Origin: Reyranella sp. CPCC 100927
Lineage (GTDB): Bacteria; Pseudomonadota; Alphaproteobacteria; Reyranellales; Reyranellaceae
Assembly: GCF_007859315.1 (NCBI RefSeq)
Contig: NZ_VOHA01000001.1
Span: 1,240,001-1,304,000, forward strand
DNA length: 64,000 nt
Reading direction: 5' to 3'
Shown here: positions 1 to 8,069 of the stretch, piece after piece
How positions within the stretch are numbered: position 1 is the first letter of the stretch
How the letters are laid out: every line of letters starts with the position of its first letter
Notes under the pieces: model-generated
The model's input: the letters and a program-made list of their open reading frames with translations, nothing else
Databases searched by the model: none
Told to the model about the DNA's origin: nothing
Translations under genes and position numbers: made by a program

Positions 1-93
1 CTGCGCGTTGCGATCTCCCCGGAGATGTTCCGCAAGATGTTCCTGGTGGTGCTGCTGGGGCTCGGTCTGAACATGGCGCGCGTCCTGGTCTGA
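1..93 (+). CDS. C-terminal end of a membrane protein, possibly TauE/SafE (TSUP) family
   Basis: Only the last 30 codons and the stop are present; the gene enters from outside the window. The residues form a short polar stretch (SPEMFRKMF) followed by a hydrophobic helix that ends MARVLV. This resembles the last transmembrane helix of TSUP-family sulfite/anion permeases, where a phrase like 'P..FR..F...L..LG' is common. The family call is an inference from a very short piece. A hairpin at 264-297 lies about 170 bases downstream and could end its transcript. Confidence 0.4.
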   Translation: MRVAISPEMFRKMFLVVLLGLGLNMARVLV

Positions 94-263
94 CACCGAT
101 GCGCAGCCGCACTGCGGTGTGGAAAAATGCGCGTAAGTGCCGAAATCTGCCCGCTTTTTGTCACCGGAGGCGTCAGGCAGACGTCAGCTGCCAATGCGAA
201 ACGTCGGGTGCGCGATGATCGGCCTACCCCAACGGGCCCTCGTCGACGTCACCCCCAACTACC

Positions 264-297
264 ACGCCCGCGCGGCAACGCAGCGGGCGTTTTCTTT
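264..297 (+). terminator. Possible rho-independent terminator
   Basis: Eight-base arms (264-271 and 283-290) enclose an 11-base loop and are followed directly by a T-rich run (tttcttt, 291-297). It lies between the partial membrane-protein gene and the phosphatase gene, both on the plus strand, so it most likely ends the upstream transcript. Confidence 0.5.
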
Positions 298-370
298 ACC
301 GCCGACCCAAGTGGACAGGCCGTCGAGGCGACGTTATGCCTGCGTGATGCCATCCATCGCGACACGGTCC

Positions 371-943
371 ATGCCCGACAGCAATTTATCTCTGACGCCC
401 TACAAGGTGACCATCTGCGGCCTGGGTGAACTGCCCGGTCTGTGCAACGGCGACGTCACGCACCTGCTGTCGCTGCTCGATGCGCGCCACCCGGTGCCCG
501 AGTCACTGAACGCGCTCGATGGCGTCGATCGTGAGCTGCTGCATTTCGACGATGTCGTGGCGGAGTATCCGGGCTTCATCGCCTGCAGTGTTGCCGACGT
601 CGAGCGGATCCTGTCGTTCGGCGAGCGCGTGCACGCCGCCGGCGCGCGGGCGCGCCATCTGCTGGTGCATTGCCACGCCGGCATCTCGCGGTCCACGGCC
701 GCGGCGGCCGTGCTGATGGCACAGTTCAATCCCGGCCGCGAAACCGAGGCCTTCCTGAAGCTGCTCGACATACGCCCGCACGCCTGGCCCAACACCCGCG
801 TCGTCGAAATGGCCGACCGCATCCTCGATCGAAAGGGCGCGCTGCTCGACGGCCTTGTCGCCTATCGTCGCGCGCTGCTCGAACGCAAACCGCAGCTCAG
901 TCAGATCGTCATCAATATCGGCCGCGGCCACGAACTGCCTTAA
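371..943 (+). CDS. Protein tyrosine phosphatase-like protein
   Basis: A 190-residue cytosolic protein with the cysteine phosphatase P-loop HCHAGISRST, giving the nucleophile Cys101 and phosphate-binding Arg107 (C-x5-R). The Asp pair in HFDDV (60-61) is in the right place for a general acid. The later phrase RPHAWPN is typical of a small alphaproteobacterial dual-specificity-like phosphatase family. The substrate cannot be told. The frame is open further upstream to 137, but that part has low-complexity Arg-rich content and crosses the terminator-like hairpin. ATG 371 is preferred and ATG 347 is an alternative. Confidence 0.75.
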   Translation: MPDSNLSLTPYKVTICGLGELPGLCNGDVTHLLSLLDARHPVPESLNALDGVDRELLHFDDVVAEYPGFIACSVADVERILSFGERVHAAGARARHLLVHCHAGISRSTAAAAVLMAQFNPGRETEAFLKLLDIRPHAWPNTRVVEMADRILDRKGALLDGLVAYRRALLERKPQLSQIVINIGRGHELP

Positions 944-944
944 G

Positions 945-1024
945 TACCCTCTCCGCCCACGCAGTGGGGGGAGAGGGAGGGGCCCGTCACGCGAAGCGTG
1001 ATGGGAGGGTGAGGTGGGTGCCTC
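945..1024. repeat. Palindromic repeat, family A, left copy flanking the DUF559 gene
   Basis: Two successive hairpins make up this unit. One is built on ccctctcc/ggagaggg (about 948-977), the second on cgtcacgc/gcgtgatg (about 985-1002), followed by gggagggtgaggtgggtg. The same unit occurs in reverse complement at 1386-1456 on the other side of the DUF559 gene. The stop codon of that gene (1023-1025) lies at the inner edge of this copy. Confidence 0.8.
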
Positions 1025-1415
1025 AACCCCGTGCTTTTCGTAAAGCAATCTCCAAGCGCTGCCACACGCCATCTGCATTCGTCAGCATTTCCTCGTTCCA
1101 GAATCGCACAACACGCCAGCCCATCCCTTCAAGGTCAGCCGTCCTGCGCTCGTCCCGTGCGCGTTGTTCGTCGTGTTGGCCACCATCGAGCTCGATGACG
1201 AGTTTGCGCTCGACACACGCGAAGTCGGCGAAGTAGTGGCCAACGGGATGCTGGCGTCTAAACTTGAAGCCGATGGCGCGTGATCGAAGCAATCGCCACA
1301 GCGCTCGCTCGGCGTCAGTTGAATCTCGGCGCAGGCGTCGAGCGCGTTCGGTGCGTTCCCGGCTCACGACTTGTGCGTTCCTGACACCCACCTCACCCTC
1401 CCATGCCTTCGGCAT
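1023..1415 (-). CDS. DUF559 (Vsr-like) endonuclease-domain protein
   Basis: About 130 residues. The core reads RRDSTDAERALWRLLRS, then FRRQHPVGHYFADF, then KLVIELDGGQH, then GWRVVRFWNEE. This is the DUF559 fold, a restriction-like relative of very-short-patch repair endonucleases, with the Asp and Glu-x-Asp metal site visible in FADF and VIELDGGQH. Known members are often annotated as endonucleases but their role is unclear. The gene fills the whole space between two inverted copies of palindromic repeat A. Its first codons and its ribosome site (gggagggtgag) are supplied by the right-hand repeat. ATG 1415 and GTG 1391 are both plausible starts and both lie in the repeat. Confidence 0.8.
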   Translation of the reverse strand: MPKAWEGEVGVRNAQVVSRERTERARRLRRDSTDAERALWRLLRSRAIGFKFRRQHPVGHYFADFACVERKLVIELDGGQHDEQRARDERRTADLEGMGWRVVRFWNEEMLTNADGVWQRLEIALRKARG

Positions 1416-1456
1416 GGGCCCCTCCCTCTCCCCCCGCTGTCGCGGGCGGAGAGGGA
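1386..1456. repeat. Palindromic repeat, family A, right copy (inverted)
   Basis: Reverse complement of the unit at 945-1024, with the same outer hairpin (ccctctccccccgc...gcgggcggagaggg) and a variable inner hairpin (ccatgcc ttc ggcatgg). The inner stem sequence differs from the left copy while staying paired. This compensatory change points to selection on structure. It overlaps the 5' end of the DUF559 gene and ends just before the stop of the following SDR gene. Confidence 0.8.
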
Positions 1457-1464
1457 AATTGGCG

Positions 1465-2274
1465 CTACCGCCCGCGCATCGGCACGGCGCCCAGGTGCAT
1501 GCCGGCATCGACGATCATGAATTCGCCGGTGACGTTGCTGGCGCTGGTGAGGAAGAACACGGCCGTTTCGGCCATCTGGTCCGTCGTGCCAGCCTGGCGC
1601 AGCGGTGTCGACGTCTCCTGCTGTGCCTTGGCGAGCGCGTAGCCTTCGGCGCCCATCGTGCCTTGCAGCCAGCGCGACTGGATGAAACCGGGGCACACCG
1701 TGTTGACGCGTACGGCCGGGGCCAGCCATCGCGCCAGCGCCAAGGTCAGGGTGTTGAGCGCGCCCTTGGAGCACATGTAGGGAATCGACGAGCCGACGCC
1801 CATGACGCCGGCGATCGACGAGATGTTGACGATCGAACCGCGATCGCCCTTCTCCTCCCACTGCTTTTTCATCACCGGGAACACGGCGCGGCTCATCTGG
1901 TACGGTCCGACGACGTTCACGCGGTTGATGCGTTCGAAATCCTCGGCTGTCACGCCGTCGAGATCGCCCATCTGCTGGGCCTTGGGTGTGGTGGTGCCGG
2001 CGTTGTTGATCACGCCGTCGATGCGGCCCCATTTGGCCATCGCCTGCTCGATCAGCTTGCGGCAGGCGGCATCGTCGCCGACATCGGCCTGGACCAGGAT
2101 GGCGTCGACACCCTTGGCCGTCACCGCAGCCATCGTTTCGTCGGCTTCCTTCTTGCTGCGCGTGTAGTTGACGACGATGTTCCAGCCGAGATCCGCCAAT
2201 TGCACCGCCGCCGCGGCGCCCAGCCCCGTGGCCGACCCCGTGACGATTGCGACCTTGCCCTTCTGTCCCGCCAT
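1465..2274 (-). CDS. SDR family NAD(P)-dependent oxidoreductase
   Basis: A 269-residue classical short-chain dehydrogenase. The cofactor loop TGSATGLG is at 12-19 and NNAG at 90-93. The catalytic Ser is in the ISS at 151-153 and the Tyr-x3-Lys is YMCSK (166-170). The PG phrase CPGF and the C-terminal DAG motif are also present. The residues after beta-2 (NYTRSKKE) are typical of an NADPH-preferring SDR. The substrate is not identifiable. It is transcribed alone, with a ribosome site (aggagg-like) just upstream of ATG 2274. Confidence 0.85.
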   Translation of the reverse strand: MAGQKGKVAIVTGSATGLGAAAAVQLADLGWNIVVNYTRSKKEADETMAAVTAKGVDAILVQADVGDDAACRKLIEQAMAKWGRIDGVINNAGTTTPKAQQMGDLDGVTAEDFERINRVNVVGPYQMSRAVFPVMKKQWEEKGDRGSIVNISSIAGVMGVGSSIPYMCSKGALNTLTLALARWLAPAVRVNTVCPGFIQSRWLQGTMGAEGYALAKAQQETSTPLRQAGTTDQMAETAVFFLTSASNVTGEFMIVDAGMHLGAVPMRGR

Positions 2275-2395
2275 GCTTTCCTCCTGCGTCAGGTGGCGTC
2301 ACCCTAGCGCAGGCGGCACGACGATTCCTACCGTGCGCGTGCGCTGCGCCATGCGGCGCACGCGCCGGCCCTGTGATGAAAACGCCGGCCCTGCA

Positions 2396-2704
2396 TCAGG
2401 ACCGCCAATCGCGCAGCGGACGCCAGAAGGGACGCCGCAACTCGTAGGCGACGAGCTCGGGCGAGAAGCCCAGTTCGCGCAAGCTGCGGGCATCGACCTG
2501 GGCCAGGTCACACCGCGCCCGGCGCCGTGCCTGCCAGGTTCGCAGGGTACTGGCGATCGCCTGCCATAGGGATAGCGGTGCGGCGTCCGCGGGCTGCGGC
2601 ACGGCCTCGACCACGGCGGTCGTTCGCGGCGGATCGGCAGCCGTATCGATGACCGACTGATAGAGCGGGCCGTCGGTCGCGGGATGGGAGCGAATGTAGG
2701 ACAT
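2396..2704 (-). CDS. DUF1127 (YjiS-like) domain protein
   Basis: A 102-residue protein. The C-terminal 45 residues carry a basic stretch followed by DARSLRELGFSPELVAYELRRPFW, which matches the DUF1127 pattern (arginine-rich segment, then L..L...L.DLGi....). Short DUF1127 proteins in alphaproteobacteria have been linked to RNA and phosphate metabolism, but this one has an N-terminal extension of about 55 residues without recognisable domain. ATG 2704 is chosen because caggagatgaggtc precedes it closely. The frame continues upstream without a better start. Confidence 0.7.
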   Translation of the reverse strand: MSYIRSHPATDGPLYQSVIDTAADPPRTTAVVEAVPQPADAAPLSLWQAIASTLRTWQARRRARCDLAQVDARSLRELGFSPELVAYELRRPFWRPLRDWRS

Positions 2705-2899
2705 GACCTCATCTCCTGTGGTTGTGCGTTGCTGGCCCTCATCACGTAGGCCGCGCCTGGGCAGCCAGCAATTACGCCCGGCATAATGGCGGCCGCTTTC
2801 CGCGAATCCCGGGGCCATGGCTTGCGTTGTTTACGGTGGTCCGCTTGAGTGTCGGCGGCAATCGAATGTCGAGGAACGCTGCAAGAGGAAAGCTGGGTG

Positions 2900-4597
2900 A
2901 TGGATGAACGGATCGAATGCGACGTGCTGATCGCAGGATCGGGGGCGGCGGGGTTTGCAACGGCAATCACTGCGGCGCATCACGGGCTGGACGTGATCAT
3001 GGTCGAGAAGGAGCCGCTGTTTGGCGGTACGACCGCCTTTTCCGCCGGCGTGATCTGGATTCCCTGCAACGAGCACGCGCGCAAGCTCGGCATCGCCGAT
3101 TCTCGGGCCGAGGCGCTCACCTACCTGGAGCATGAAATCGGCAACCGGCTCGATCGTGCCAAGGCCGAGGCGTTCATCGACCATGGCGCCGCGATGCTCG
3201 CGTTCTTCGAGCGCCACAGTCATGTCCGCTATCTGCTGCAGACGACATGGGCCGACTACCACCCCGATCAGCCGGGCGGATCGCAGGGCGGTCGATCGCT
3301 GTTGCCCGAGCCGTTCGACGGCACCGTGCTGGGCGACATGTTCCTGAAACTGCGGCCGCCGATTGCGACCATGATGATCCTGGGCGGCATGATGGTGGGC
3401 CGTGACGACATCCCGCATCTGTTCAACCTGACCCGCTCCGTGCGGTCCGTTGCGCATGTCGGCGGCATTGTCGCGAAGTACGCGCTGCAGCGGCTGCGCT
3501 GGCCGCGCGGCACGCGGGTCGCCAACGGCAATGCGCTGGTGGCACGCCTGGCCAAGACGGCGTTCGAGCAACAGATCCCGCTGTGGCTCGAGTCGCCGGT
3601 GGTGAAGCTGCATGATGTCGATGGCGCCATTACCGGCGCCCGCGTGCGTCGCAACGGCCGGGAGGTCGACGTTGTGGCGCGCCGCGGCGTGGTGCTGGCG
3701 TGTGGCGGCTTTCCCGCCAGCGATGAACTGCGGCGGCGGACCTATCCGCACCTGGCGGCCGGCAAGAACCACGAGCGGCTGGCGCCCGCCGGCAACGCCG
3801 GCGACGGCATCCGGCTGGCGCAGCAGGTCGGCGCGGCATTCGTCGACGATCCGCACCATCCGGCGGCATGGACACCGGTGTCGCTGGTGCCGCAATCCGA
3901 CGGCGGCACCGTGCCGTTCCCGCATTTCATCGATCGCGGCAAGCCGGGCTACATCGCGGTCGATCGCCGCGGGCGGCGTTTCGCCAACGAGGCCAAGTCG
4001 TACCATGATTTCGTGCCAGCCATGATCGAGGCCTGTCGCGACGATCCCGTGGTCGAATGCTTTCTGCTGTGCGACCACGCCGGTATCCGTCGTTACGGGT
4101 TGGGGGCGGTAGGCCCGGCGCCGGCGCGGCTGGGACCCCATGTCAGGTCCGGATACATCACCCGCGCCGACTCCATCGACGCCTTGGCGCAGCGACTGGG
4201 TGTCGATGCGCGGGGCCTCGTCGATACCGTCGCGACATTCAACCAGCACGCGGCGAAGGGTGAGGATCCCGAATTCGGTAAAGGCGGCGATGCCTACCAG
4301 CGCTTCAACGGTGCCGCGGGGCACGCGCCCAACCCCTGCATCGCGCCCATCGCGACACCGCCTTACTACGCTGTGCGCCTGGTGCCGGGCGACATCGGGA
4401 CCTTCGCCGGCCTGCGCACCGACCCGCTGACCCGGGTGCTCGATGCGACCGGACGGCCGATCACGGGTTTGCATGCCGTTGGCAATGACATGGCGAGCGT
4501 CATGGGCGGCACCTATCCCGGCGCCGGCATCACCATCGGTCCGGCGATGACGTTCGGCTACATTGCCGGCCGACATCTCGCCGGCGTGGCGGATTGA
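2900..4597 (+). CDS. FAD-dependent oxidoreductase, 3-ketosteroid dehydrogenase/fumarate reductase flavoprotein family
   Basis: A 565-residue soluble flavoprotein. The N-terminal dinucleotide fold reads DVLIAGSGAAGFATAI (about 9-24), then VEKEPLFGGTTAFSAG, the FAD site of the succinate dehydrogenase/fumarate reductase/KstD superfamily. The C-terminal phrase VGNDMASVMGGTYPGAGITIGPAMTFG (interrupted form: G.D......YPGAG..IG..M..G) is characteristic of 3-ketosteroid-delta-dehydrogenase-like enzymes. Steroid specificity cannot be asserted. ATG 2900 follows aagaggaaagctggg at good spacing. It is followed 31 bases later by an SDR gene on the same strand and the two probably form an operon. Confidence 0.85.
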   Translation: MDERIECDVLIAGSGAAGFATAITAAHHGLDVIMVEKEPLFGGTTAFSAGVIWIPCNEHARKLGIADSRAEALTYLEHEIGNRLDRAKAEAFIDHGAAMLAFFERHSHVRYLLQTTWADYHPDQPGGSQGGRSLLPEPFDGTVLGDMFLKLRPPIATMMILGGMMVGRDDIPHLFNLTRSVRSVAHVGGIVAKYALQRLRWPRGTRVANGNALVARLAKTAFEQQIPLWLESPVVKLHDVDGAITGARVRRNGREVDVVARRGVVLACGGFPASDELRRRTYPHLAAGKNHERLAPAGNAGDGIRLAQQVGAAFVDDPHHPAAWTPVSLVPQSDGGTVPFPHFIDRGKPGYIAVDRRGRRFANEAKSYHDFVPAMIEACRDDPVVECFLLCDHAGIRRYGLGAVGPAPARLGPHVRSGYITRADSIDALAQRLGVDARGLVDTVATFNQHAAKGEDPEFGKGGDAYQRFNGAAGHAPNPCIAPIATPPYYAVRLVPGDIGTFAGLRTDPLTRVLDATGRPITGLHAVGNDMASVMGGTYPGAGITIGPAMTFGYIAGRHLAGVAD

Positions 4598-4628
4598 AAA
4601 CGGGTAGCGGACGCAGGAAGAGGTATCG

Positions 4629-5393
4629 ATGCCTGATCTTTTCTCGATGAACGGCCGCGTTGCCGTGGTGACCGGTGCGTCGCGCGGCCTGGGGCTCGAC
4701 TTCGCGAAGACGCTGGCCGGTGCCGGTGCCACCGTGGTGTGCGTCGCCCGCACCCAGGCCACGCTGCGCGCCGCCGTCGACGGTATCGTCGCCGATGGCG
4801 GCACTGCCGACGCGGTGGCTTTCGACGTCACGGACGAGGCGGCGCTCACGACGGCCGTCGCCGACATCATCGCGCGCCACGGTCGCATCGACGTTCTGGT
4901 CAACAATGCCGGCATCCTCTACCGCACGCCGGTGGTCGAGACGACGACGGAGGACTGGCGGCGCGTGGTCGACACCGACCTCACAGCAGCCTTCATGCTG
5001 TCGCGCGCTGTCGGCCGTCACATGCTGGCGCAACGTTATGGACGCATTGTCAACATCGCGTCGGTGATGGGCGTTCTGGGACGCGCCACGGTCGGCGGTT
5101 ACGTCGCCGCCAAGCACGGGTTGATCGGGCTGACCAAGACGCTGGCGGCCGAACTGGGACCGGCGATCACCGTGAACTGCCTGTCGCCGGGCTATATCCG
5201 CACCGAGCTCAACGTCGCCCTGCAGGAGAACCGGGAATTCAGCACCATGCTGGAAACGCGCACGGCGGCGCAGCGTTGGGGTACATCGGCAGACCTGCGC
5301 GGCGCACTTCTGTTGCTGGCATCCGATGCCGGCGCCTATATCACCGGCCATTCGCTGGTGGTCGACGGCGGCCTGACCAGCATCCTGGCCTGA
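4629..5393 (+). CDS. SDR family oxidoreductase (gluconate 5-dehydrogenase-like)
   Basis: A 254-residue classical SDR with TGASRGLG (15-22), NNAG (92-95), catalytic Ser145, and Tyr158/Lys162 in GYVAAKHG. The C-terminus GHSLVVDGGLTS is the usual end of the fold. Overall it resembles the KduD/gluconate 5-dehydrogenase subgroup, which oxidises sugar acids or 3-keto substrates, but many SDRs share these features. A ribosome site (aggaagaggtatcg) precedes ATG 4629. It lies directly downstream of the flavoprotein at 2900-4597, suggesting consecutive steps on one substrate. Confidence 0.85.
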   Translation: MPDLFSMNGRVAVVTGASRGLGLDFAKTLAGAGATVVCVARTQATLRAAVDGIVADGGTADAVAFDVTDEAALTTAVADIIARHGRIDVLVNNAGILYRTPVVETTTEDWRRVVDTDLTAAFMLSRAVGRHMLAQRYGRIVNIASVMGVLGRATVGGYVAAKHGLIGLTKTLAAELGPAITVNCLSPGYIRTELNVALQENREFSTMLETRTAAQRWGTSADLRGALLLLASDAGAYITGHSLVVDGGLTSILA

Positions 5394-5406
5394 GGGACTT
5401 CACTGC

Positions 5407-6249
5407 CTACTGGTCGATCCCCAGCGCTTGGCGGGTCGCCTTCAATGCTTCCTGGTGCGGGCTGTAGAGCCGTCCGCCGATCTGTCCGCCGTCGACCACC
5501 AGGTCGTGCCCGTTGACGAAGGTCGACAGGTCGGAGGCCAGCCACAGCGCGGCGTTGGCGATGTCGTCGGTCAGGCCGGCGCGCGGGATCGGCTGGTTCT
5601 TGACGAAGTTGGCCTTCATCATGTCGGTGGTCTGTTCGGCCTGCTCCACCGGCAGGCCCAGTGCCTTGGCCAGGATGCCGGTGGCGATGCCGCCGGGTGA
5701 GATCGCGTTGACCCTGACATGATGCTCACCCAGCTGCATGGCGACGCAACGCGTCAGATGCACCACGGCGGCCTTGGCGGCGCTGTAGATCATCGAACTG
5801 CTGAGCCCCGTGCGCGACGCGGCCACGCTGCCGTTGTTGATGATGCTGCCGCTCTTCTGGCGCATCATCACCGGCGCGGCATGCTTCATGCCCAGCATCA
5901 CCGAACGCACGAGGTTGGCCATCGCCGCGTCGAATCCGGCGACAGGAATCGTGTCGATGCCGCCGGTGGGCGCCGGTCCGCCGGCATTGTTGAACAGGCA
6001 ATCGATGCGCCCCCATTTCGCCAGGCAGGCATCGATCATCGCCTTGACGTCGGCCTCCTCGGCCATGTCGCCACGCAGGAACAGGCACTGGTCGCTACCC
6101 AGTTCCGCCTCCAGCGCTTTGCCAAGCTCGGCCCGGCGGCCGGTGACCACGACCTTGGCGCCCTGGGCGACGAAAATCTCGGCCGTCCGGCGCCCGATGC
6201 CGCTTGTGGCGCCGGTGATGATGGCGACCTTGCCGTCAAGCAGCGCCAT
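5407..6249 (-). CDS. SDR family oxidoreductase
   Basis: A 280-residue classical SDR with TGATSGIG (12-19), NNAG (87-90), catalytic Ser141, and Tyr155/Lys159 in YSAAKAAV. After NNAG comes GPAPTGGIDT. After the PGG phrase (SPGGIATGIL) there is a long substrate-loop insertion that includes a Met- and Gln-rich part (EQTTDMMK). The basic residues TGRRAE after beta-2 suggest NADP(H). It converges with the SDR at 4629-5393, with only 13 bases between the two stops. Substrate unknown. Confidence 0.85.
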   Translation of the reverse strand: MALLDGKVAIITGATSGIGRRTAEIFVAQGAKVVVTGRRAELGKALEAELGSDQCLFLRGDMAEEADVKAMIDACLAKWGRIDCLFNNAGGPAPTGGIDTIPVAGFDAAMANLVRSVMLGMKHAAPVMMRQKSGSIINNGSVAASRTGLSSSMIYSAAKAAVVHLTRCVAMQLGEHHVRVNAISPGGIATGILAKALGLPVEQAEQTTDMMKANFVKNQPIPRAGLTDDIANAALWLASDLSTFVNGHDLVVDGGQIGGRLYSPHQEALKATRQALGIDQ

Positions 6250-6305
6250 GGCGATCTCCCGTCGTTGTTCCGTCTTCCGCCCGTGCGGGCAAGAGCCTAG
6301 GGACT

Positions 6306-6391
6306 GTCATCCCGAGCGCAGCGAGGGATCTTTCAATGCAGACGCACCCGTGCGTCACTTGCAGAAGATCCCTCGCTCCGCTCGGGATGAC
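6306..6391. repeat. Palindromic intergenic repeat, family B
   Basis: An inverted repeat of gtcatcccgagcgcagcgagggatctt and its complement around a short centre that itself can pair (gacgcacccgtgcgtc). It is 86 bases long and ends just before the stop side of the glyoxalase gene. About ten related copies occur in this window. Confidence 0.85.
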
Positions 6392-6421
6392 GGCTGTATC
6401 AGTGACCCGCGATTCCAGGTA

Positions 6422-6814
6422 CTAGGCCGCCTGCTTGCGCTCGATCAGCTCGATCTTGTAGCCATCGGGGTCTTCGACGAACGCGATCACCGTGGAGCCG
6501 CCTTTTACGGGACCCGCCTCGCGCGTGACCTTGCCGCCTGACGTACGGATGCGCTCGCAGGCACCGGCAGCGTCGGGAACCTCGATGGCGATGTGACCAT
6601 AGCCGCCACCCAGGTCGTACTTGTCGACGCCGTAGTTGTATGTGAGCTCGATGACAGCCTGCTCGCTCTCCAGTCCGTAACCGACGAAGGCGAGCGAATA
6701 TTTCTGCTCCGGCCGATCGGTCGTGCGCAGCAGCGTCATGTCCATGACCTTGGTGTAGAAGTCGACCGACCGCTGCATGTTGCCGACGCGCAACATGGTG
6801 TGAAGCATACGCAT
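6422..6814 (-). CDS. gloA: Lactoylglutathione lyase (glyoxalase I)
   Basis: A 130-residue protein that converts the methylglyoxal-glutathione hemithioacetal to S-lactoylglutathione. The metal ligands His5, Glu56, His74 and Glu122 fall at the same numbers as in the nickel-type E. coli enzyme. The phrases [18 protein letters not shown] and [11 protein letters not shown] are diagnostic. Start ATG 6814 ([10 protein letters not shown]) matches the family start exactly; the frame extends upstream without support. It is a single gene between a family B repeat and a small secreted protein gene. Confidence 0.95.
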   Translation of the reverse strand: MRMLHTMLRVGNMQRSVDFYTKVMDMTLLRTTDRPEQKYSLAFVGYGLESEQAVIELTYNYGVDKYDLGGGYGHIAIEVPDAAGACERIRTSGGKVTREAGPVKGGSTVIAFVEDPDGYKIELIERKQAA

Positions 6815-6922
6815 GGTGAGGTCCTCCGCCCGGGCTGCCGATGCTGGTGCGCACCGTAGGCCGCCTGCAGCCGGCGTCAAGCGCCGCCGATCGGCAGTCC
6901 GGGGGGAGGTGAAGGGCAGGCG

Positions 6923-7390
6923 TTATTTCTTTGTCGCCGGTGCCGGTGCGGTCGTCGGGGTCGTCGGCTTGGCAGCCGGCGCGGCGGCCTGATGGGCGAT
7001 GATGCTGTCCTTGATGTCGTTGTAGACCGCCTGCGGGACGATCTTCTTGGTCACCAGATCATTCTTGGCGCGATAGGGCCGGCCCTTGATGATCGCATCG
7101 CTGCGGGCATCGCCGACGCCCTTGAGCGTCATCAACTGCTCCTTGGTCGCGGTGTTGATGTCGATCAGCTCGGCAGGCTTGTCGGCCGATTTGCCGGCGG
7201 GTGCCGGCGCGGGCGTGGCCGACTTACCGGCGGGCGCCGGCGTCGGGGCGGCCGGTTTGCCGGTGGGCGGCGGTGCGGGCGCTGGCGTCGTCGTGGATGG
7301 CTGAGGTGTCGTCTGTGCGAAGAGCGGTGCCGGCGTGGCGGCAAGCGCACCGATCATGATGGCGGCGAGCAGGCGAGACCGTACGGACAT
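6923..7390 (-). CDS. Secreted ComEA-like helix-hairpin-helix protein with Pro/Ala-rich linker
   Basis: 155 residues. Residues 1-25 form a signal peptide (ending LFAQ). Residues 26-73 are a Pro/Ala/Thr linker with three PAPAGKSA-type repeats. Residues 76-130 are a helix-hairpin-helix domain ([17 protein letters not shown], then DAIIKGRPY) of the ComEA type that binds DNA in a sequence-independent way. The C-terminal tail is again Pro/Ala/Thr/Lys-rich. A periplasmic DNA-binding role in uptake is possible, but many such proteins are uncharacterised and no other competence gene adjoins it. Confidence 0.8.
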   Translation of the reverse strand: MSVRSRLLAAIMIGALAATPAPLFAQTTPQPSTTTPAPAPPPTGKPAAPTPAPAGKSATPAPAPAGKSADKPAELIDINTATKEQLMTLKGVGDARSDAIIKGRPYRAKNDLVTKKIVPQAVYNDIKDSIIAHQAAAPAAKPTTPTTAPAPATKK

Positions 7391-7499
7391 TGCGTAACCT
7401 CTCTTCTCGGAGTCACCGCCGAGGGGGCGGCAAGGAAGAGTCGACCACGCAACAGGGGCAGAGGCAAGGCGATGATTTGTCAGGATATTGTCAGATTAT

Positions 7500-7530
7500 A
7501 TGGTTGTATGATTGATCATCATACAACCAT
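7500..7530. promoter_or_regulatory. Perfect AT-rich inverted repeat (possible operator)
   Basis: Two 13-base arms, atggttgtatgat and its exact complement, enclose the loop tgatc. The site is strikingly AT-rich for its surroundings. It lies between the stop of the gene at 7572-7940 and the start of the HhH gene at 7390, 110 bases upstream of the latter. There is no T-run on either side, so an operator is more likely than a terminator. Confidence 0.5.
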
Positions 7531-7571
7531 GGATGCTTGCGCGTACCTGCGGCATCCGCGTCGGTCGCGGG

Positions 7572-7940
7572 CTAGATCTTTTTCAGTTTCGCGTCGAACT
7601 TACAGTACCCGTCGAGTAGCACGGTGGCTGTCGTCGCGTTGATCGTGCCTTTGACGTCCATGCTGCCGCCGTCGACTTTTGCCTTGGTTCTGAAGACGCC
7701 GGTGGCGTCGGCCGTTGCTTCGAAATGGCGCTGCGGGCGGCCTTCCTGCTGGAACAGGCCTTTGATGTCGGTGCCGGTCACGGTGACGTCGATCTTCATC
7801 TTGTAGCCGGGGCAGTTGCTGCTGCCGCCAACGCCACCGCTCTTGCCGAAGCCGGTCCATGTGTAGCTGGCGTTTTGAGCCAGCGCGGGCGGCGACAGCA
7901 CCGCAAGAGCAGCCGCAGCCAACACCGATGCGAAGCGCAT
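7572..7940 (-). CDS. Small secreted protein of unknown function
   Basis: 122 residues with a clear signal peptide (1-21, ending PALA before QNASYTW). The mature part is Gly/Thr/Lys-rich and beta-strand-like, with exactly two cysteines (Cys43 and Cys113) near its two ends, suitable for a disulfide in the periplasm. No catalytic motif is seen. It is transcribed toward the HhH gene, with the 7500-7530 palindrome in between. Confidence 0.7.
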   Translation of the reverse strand: MRFASVLAAAALAVLSPPALAQNASYTWTGFGKSGGVGGSSNCPGYKMKIDVTVTGTDIKGLFQQEGRPQRHFEATADATGVFRTKAKVDGGSMDVKGTINATTATVLLDGYCKFDAKLKKI

Positions 7941-8069
7941 GTGGACCTCCCCCTGTTTTCAGATGCGATCATGGCGCCAAAGACTGACAGAAACCATTCA
8001 CCGATGTGCGATCATGGACTTAAGGTGATACCGGCGTTTGTCTCATGACCCTCGCAACGGAGAAAACGC

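Noticed and set aside
94-370. A small protein gene between the first two genes, including an open frame at 127-429
   Set aside because: It crosses a terminator-like hairpin and enters the phosphatase gene. No ribosome site or motif supports it.
2831-4915. A 694-codon open frame antisense to the FAD oxidoreductase
   Set aside because: It is the mirror of a strongly supported gene in GC-rich DNA, its protein is Arg/His/Gly-rich with no motif, and it overlaps the next gene too.
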